Shown here piece after piece: positions 60,986 through 64,000 of a stretch of 64,000 bases of DNA. The DNA comes from Kineococcus sp. TRM81007. Lineage in GTDB: Bacteria > Actinomycetota > Actinomycetes > Actinomycetales > Kineococcaceae. Each line of letters starts with the position of its first letter. Position 1 is the stretch's first letter. The notes below the pieces were generated by a model, which did no database searches, was not told the origin of the DNA, and saw only the letters and a program-made list of their open reading frames with translations. The position numbers were made by a program, and so were the translations under genes. Location: positions 221,998 through 285,997 of the forward strand of contig NZ_JALBVB010000056.1 of NCBI RefSeq assembly GCF_022669155.1, given 5' to 3'.

Positions 60986-61005
60986 GGCACCGTAGTATGA
61001 CGCTC
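60986..61005. promoter_or_regulatory. Twenty-base divergent promoter between rmlA and rmlB
   Basis: Only 20 bases separate the chosen start codons. TAGTAT (60993-60998, plus) is seven bases before the rmlB ATG, and CATACT (60999-60994, minus) is eight bases before the rmlA ATG. The two -10-like boxes overlap by five bases, so transcription in the two directions would be mutually exclusive at any moment and both messages would be leaderless. Confidence 0.55.
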
Positions 61006-61995
61006 ATGAGACTCCTGGTCACCGGCGGTGCAGGTTTCATCGGGAGCCACTACGTGCGCTCGGCCCTGACCGGGGTGCACGGCGCGAGCGGGGTGGAGTC
61101 CCTGGTGGTGCTCGACAAGCTCACCTACGCGGGCAACCTCGCGAACCTCGACCCGGTGGCGGACGACCGGCGCCTGGAGGTCGTCGAGGGCGACATCACC
61201 GACGCCGCCACGGTGGACGCGCTGATCGCCCGCACCGACGTCGTGGTGCACTTCGCCGCCGAAAGCCACGTCGACCGCTCCATCACGGGCGCGGCGGGTT
61301 TCGTGCACACCAACGTGGTGGGCACCCAGACGCTGCTGGACGCGGCGCTGCGCCACGGCGTGGACAAGTTCGTGCACGTGTCCACCGACGAGGTCTACGG
61401 CAGCATCGACTCCGGCTCCTGGTCCGAGGACCACGCGCTGGAGCCGAACAGCCCGTACTCGGCCTCGAAGGCGTCCAGCGACCTGCTGGCGCGCGCCTAC
61501 CACCGCACGCACGGCGTGCCCACCGTGGTCACCCGCTGCTCGAACAACTACGGGCCCTACCAGTTCCCGGAGAAGGTCGTCCCGCTGTTCATCACCTCGT
61601 TGATGCGCGGTGGCACGGTGCCGCTGTACGGCGACGGGCTGAACGTGCGCGACTGGCTGCACGTGGACGACCACTGCCGCGGCATCCAGCTCGTCCTCGA
61701 GGGGGGTCGCGCGGGTGAGGTGTACAACATCGGCGGCGGCACGGAGCTGACCAACCGCGAGCTCACCGAGCGGATCCTGGACGCCTTCGGCGCCGGCTGG
61801 GACCGGGTGCGCGAGGTCGAGGACCGCAAGGGGCACGACCGGCGCTACTCGGTGGACATCTCCAGGATCCGCACCGAGCTGGGGTACGAACCCCGCCACA
61901 GCTTCGACGAGGGGCTGGCCGCGACGATCGCCTGGTACCGCGAGAACGAGCAGTGGTGGCAGCCGCTGCTGAAGCACCTGTCCGTGGTGCGCTGA
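61006..61995 (+). CDS. rmlB: dTDP-glucose 4,6-dehydratase
   Basis: Second enzyme of dTDP-L-rhamnose synthesis, 329 aa, extended short-chain dehydrogenase fold. The NAD site LLVTGGAGFIGSHYVR starts at residue 3, VVHFAAESHVDRSI and FVHVSTDEVYGSI follow, and the catalytic YSASK and RCSNNYGPYQFPEKVVPL are in place. I chose ATG 61006 rather than ATG 60997 because TAGTAT lies seven bases before it and no ribosome site exists for either. A GC-rich hairpin follows the stop. Confidence 0.96.
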   Translation: MRLLVTGGAGFIGSHYVRSALTGVHGASGVESLVVLDKLTYAGNLANLDPVADDRRLEVVEGDITDAATVDALIARTDVVVHFAAESHVDRSITGAAGFVHTNVVGTQTLLDAALRHGVDKFVHVSTDEVYGSIDSGSWSEDHALEPNSPYSASKASSDLLARAYHRTHGVPTVVTRCSNNYGPYQFPEKVVPLFITSLMRGGTVPLYGDGLNVRDWLHVDDHCRGIQLVLEGGRAGEVYNIGGGTELTNRELTERILDAFGAGWDRVREVEDRKGHDRRYSVDISRIRTELGYEPRHSFDEGLAATIAWYRENEQWWQPLLKHLSVVR

Positions 61996-62016
61996 CCCCG
62001 GGCGGGCGGCCCGGGG
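61996..62016. terminator. Terminator hairpin between rmlB and the GT28-like gene
   Basis: CCCCGGGC (61996-62003) pairs perfectly with GCCCGGGG (62009-62016) around a 5-base loop, starting at the first base after the rmlB stop. It serves two converging genes and has no T-run. Confidence 0.65.
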
Positions 62017-62038
62017 CCAGGTGCCCCGGCCGGCCGCC

Positions 62039-62980
62039 TCAGAGCGCCAGGGGCTGGGCGTCGCCGCGCAGGTCCACGGCGCTGGAGGCCGCGGCGAGGA
62101 AGTCGTCGTGGCCGAGCGCGTCGGCCTCCCGGACCACGGCGAGGCCGCGCGAGCGGAGCATCCCGGCGATCTGCTCCTGGTGGTCGTCGATGTGCTCGGC
62201 GAACTCCGCGCGCCGCGGCACGAGGATCGGCAGCTTGCCGGCCTGCAGCGCCTCCAGCGCCACGCCGGTGCCCGCGTGCGCGACCACCAGGTCGGCCTCG
62301 CGCATGGCCGCCCCGAGCTCGGCGGCGGGCACGGCGGGACGGGGGTCGACCACCGGCAGCCCGCTGGTGTCGGTCGTGCCGGTCTGCCACAGCACCTCGG
62401 CGCCCGCCTCCTGGAGCATGGGCGCCAGGTGCTCCAGGAGCCGGCGGAAGCCGTAGGTGCGCGAGGTGCCCAGGGACACCACCACCTTGGAGACCTTCCG
62501 GGCCTGCTCGACCGGTCGCACCTGCCACCCGTCGAAGACGGAACCGGCGTACTTCCAGCGCCGCGAGGCCCAGGAGGAGTTCTGGGTGTACAGCTCCACG
62601 CCGGGCACCCGGGACAGCAGCCGGCCGCTCAGGGACGGCCCGTCCGTGCGGGTGGCGCTCTCGATGTAGTAGGCGGGCGCCCCGTGCAGGCGCGCCTGCG
62701 GCAGGACGGAGACGGCGAGGCTGGAGCCGGTGCTCACCACGGCGGAGACCTTCCGGCGCTTGAACAGCGGCGAGGCGAGCAGCGCGTTGTGCACGGCGGC
62801 CCTGACGTCGCGGGTGGGCCCGGGCTTGACCCAGGTGACGTCCTCGCCCTCCAGCAGCGACAGCGACTGGGGGGTGGGGACCGTCACCCAGTGGAAGGTG
62901 TCGTGGAGGGGCAGCCTCCTCGCGAGGGTCTTCAGTTGCATGAGGTGTCCGCCGTCGTTGGCGACGAGCAGTGCTGTCAT
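62039..62980 (-). CDS. Glycosyltransferase family 28-like (Alg14/Alg13-type fusion)
   Basis: GT-B enzyme of 313 aa. The N-terminal half begins TALLVANDGGHLMQLKTLARRL, like Alg14/EpsE membrane-anchor subunits. The C-terminal half resembles Alg13/MurG donor domains: VVVSLGTSRTYGFRRLLEHL and ADLVVAHAGTGVALEALQAGKLPILVPRR. It is thus a single-chain version of the two-subunit type. It probably adds a second sugar to the lipid-linked primer (inference). The ATG at 62980 has GAGG eight bases upstream. A 15-bp palindrome lies 75 bp before the start. Confidence 0.88.
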   Translation of the reverse strand: MTALLVANDGGHLMQLKTLARRLPLHDTFHWVTVPTPQSLSLLEGEDVTWVKPGPTRDVRAAVHNALLASPLFKRRKVSAVVSTGSSLAVSVLPQARLHGAPAYYIESATRTDGPSLSGRLLSRVPGVELYTQNSSWASRRWKYAGSVFDGWQVRPVEQARKVSKVVVSLGTSRTYGFRRLLEHLAPMLQEAGAEVLWQTGTTDTSGLPVVDPRPAVPAAELGAAMREADLVVAHAGTGVALEALQAGKLPILVPRRAEFAEHIDDHQEQIAGMLRSRGLAVVREADALGHDDFLAAASSAVDLRGDAQPLAL

Positions 62981-63054
62981 GAGCGAGACCTCGTCCGGAT
63001 CGCGGCCACCCGGTCGGAGCAGCCTGTGACAGCGCGCACTGTAACCATCTCCCA

Positions 63055-63069
63055 ATGTGACTGTCACAT
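63055..63069. promoter_or_regulatory. Perfect 15-bp palindrome overlapping a candidate -35 box
   Basis: ATGTGAC-T-GTCACAT is a perfect 7-1-7 inverted repeat. On the minus strand GTGACA (63067-63062) and TACAGT (63043-63038) are 18 bp apart and could be the promoter of the GT28-like gene, so the palindrome would cover its -35 box. The half-site TGTGACA recurs at 63025-63031. The binding protein is unknown. Confidence 0.5.
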
Positions 63070-63128
63070 GACGATCACCACACGCACGCCGCGGCGTGCT
63101 CCGCGTCCACCCCCGGTTCTCGCCCGGA

Positions 63129-64000
63129 TCACACCCAGCTGGGCAGCCACATGCGGTCCTGCCACGCCTCGTACGGGACGACCTGGCCCGTGTACACGGG
63201 CCAGAAGAAGGCGAAGCACGCCACGCACGCCACCACCACGACCCCCGCGGCCAGCGCCCCCCTGCGGCGGCGCCGCAGCGCGGCCTCCACGCCCACGCCG
63301 CCGCGCAGCACCGCCGCGCCCGGGTCCGGCCCCAGCAGCAGCCCCAGCGCGAAGACCACGCCGAGCACCACGAACGGCACGAGGACCACCGCGTAGAAGG
63401 TGAAGATCGTGCGGTGCTGGTACTGGAACCACGGCAGGTACGTCGCGGCGTACCCGGCCAGCACGGCCCCGGCGCGCCAGTCGCGGCGCAGCGCCCACCA
63501 CCACAGCAGCACCACCAGGGCCACCACCCCGGCCCACCACAGCACCGGCGTGCCCAGCGAGGTGATCGCCTTCGAGCACTCCGCCACCTCGCAGCCCTGC
63601 TGGCCCAGCTCCGGCGCCTCGTAGAAGAAGGACGTCGGCCGGCCCTGCACGAGCCACGACCACGGGTTCGCCGAGTACGGGTGCGGGCTGTCCAGACCGA
63701 CGTGGAAGTCGTACGCCTGCTGGTGGTAGTGCCACAGCGAGCGCAGCGCGTCCGGCACCAGGTCGCCGGGACCGGACGACGGGTGCTGCGCGCCCCACTG
63801 CCGGTCCCAGCCGTCGTCGGAGGCGAACCAGCCCGCCCAGGTGGCGACGTAGACGGCCACCGCCACCGGCACCATCGTCAGGAAGGCGGGCACGCCGTCG
63901 CGCCAGGCCGCCGCCGGCAGCCAGGAGCGCACCCCCACCGCCCGCCGGGCGCCGGCGTCCCACAGCACCGTCATCAGGCCGAAGACCGCGAGCACGTAGA
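63129..64000 (-). CDS. Protein O-mannosyltransferase (Pmt), C-terminal part, truncated by window edge
   Basis: Membrane enzyme that mannosylates secreted proteins from polyprenyl-phosphate-mannose. Only the C-terminal 290 residues are inside the window; the frame runs past base 64000 (the last codons read Y-V-L-A-V-F). Seen are a long extracytoplasmic loop with YDFHVGLDSPHPYSANPWSW and GRPTSFFYE, then helices and YLPWFQYQHRTIFTFYAVVL, diagnostic of the PMT 4TMC region. The protein ends EAWQDRMWLPSWV. It may be unrelated to the polysaccharide genes, lying at the border of the locus. Confidence 0.9.
   Translation of the reverse strand, partial: YVLAVFGLMTVLWDAGARRAVGVRSWLPAAAWRDGVPAFLTMVPVAVAVYVATWAGWFASDDGWDRQWGAQHPSSGPGDLVPDALRSLWHYHQQAYDFHVGLDSPHPYSANPWSWLVQGRPTSFFYEAPELGQQGCEVAECSKAITSLGTPVLWWAGVVALVVLLWWWALRRDWRAGAVLAGYAATYLPWFQYQHRTIFTFYAVVLVPFVVLGVVFALGLLLGPDPGAAVLRGGVGVEAALRRRRRGALAAGVVVVACVACFAFFWPVYTGQVVPYEAWQDRMWLPSWV

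Noticed and set aside
41000-64000. Horizontal acquisition of the polysaccharide locus next to tRNA-Ala.
   Set aside because: A tRNA border is suggestive, but there is no integrase or duplicated tRNA end, and base composition looks like the rest of the window, so I cannot support it.

Overview
This 64 kb window is uniformly very GC-rich. It has GTG starts at least as common as ATG, many 4-bp GTGA stop/start overlaps, tRNA genes without an encoded CCA, and a set of families typical of Actinomycetota: malate:quinone oxidoreductase, AztABCD zinc uptake, a SepX/GlpR divisome protein, SpoIIE-type phosphatase, GerMN/Gmad2 lipoprotein and protein O-mannosyltransferase. A Kineosporiales-like chromosome fits, but the genus cannot be fixed from sequence reading alone. 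I saw no insertion sequence, integrase, CRISPR array, rRNA or plasmid function.

Region 1 (0-16 kb) holds core and metal/phosphate functions. These are a PrsW-type membrane protease, mqo and ogt, a low-molecular-weight phosphatase and a secreted HExxH protease. They are followed by a zinc system split into divergent aztAB and aztDC arms around a Zur-box-like palindrome. Next come a GNAT enzyme, a secreted glycerophosphodiesterase with a PHO-box-like direct repeat over its -35, an orphan chemoreceptor, a GerMN/Gmad2 lipoprotein, an unknown membrane protein and tRNA-Arg(CCT).

Region 2 (16-35 kb) is mixed housekeeping and signalling: an acyltransferase, an orphan 137-aa protein behind a structured leader, a histidine phosphatase coupled to NAD(P)H-hydrate dehydratase, and a SpoIIE-type phosphatase. 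It also holds a 1293-aa helicase/nuclease-like protein coupled to a 60-aa protein, a GGDEF-EAL protein, a SAF-domain protein, an FmdB-type zinc ribbon behind a CIRCE operator, a secreted phosphodiester-glycosidase-like fusion, a cation/proton antiporter, a glycosyltransferase and formyl-THF cyclo-ligase.

Region 3 (35.9-40.8 kb) is galU-moeA-moaC-mog-GNAT-sepX. This order links UDP-glucose and molybdopterin-type genes to a divisome membrane protein, as in the corynebacterial Glp/GlpR pair. tRNA-Ala(CGC) and a strong terminator close it.

Region 4 (41-64 kb) is an exopolysaccharide locus of the Wzx/Wzy type: a priming sugar-phosphate transferase, Wzz-like, Wzy-like and Wzx-like proteins, pyruvyl transferase, acetyltransferase, about seven glycosyltransferases and all four dTDP-L-rhamnose genes. 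It also has two paralogous secreted beta-helix proteins and a QueC-like PP-loop enzyme, and ends in a truncated protein O-mannosyltransferase. Transcription direction switches repeatedly, so it reads as many short divergent units rather than one operon.

A recurring regulatory theme is a TANNNT box 6-8 bases before a start codon with no Shine-Dalgarno sequence, which suggests leaderless transcripts. I used this to choose several starts. All operator, promoter and leaderless calls are inferences from sequence pattern.
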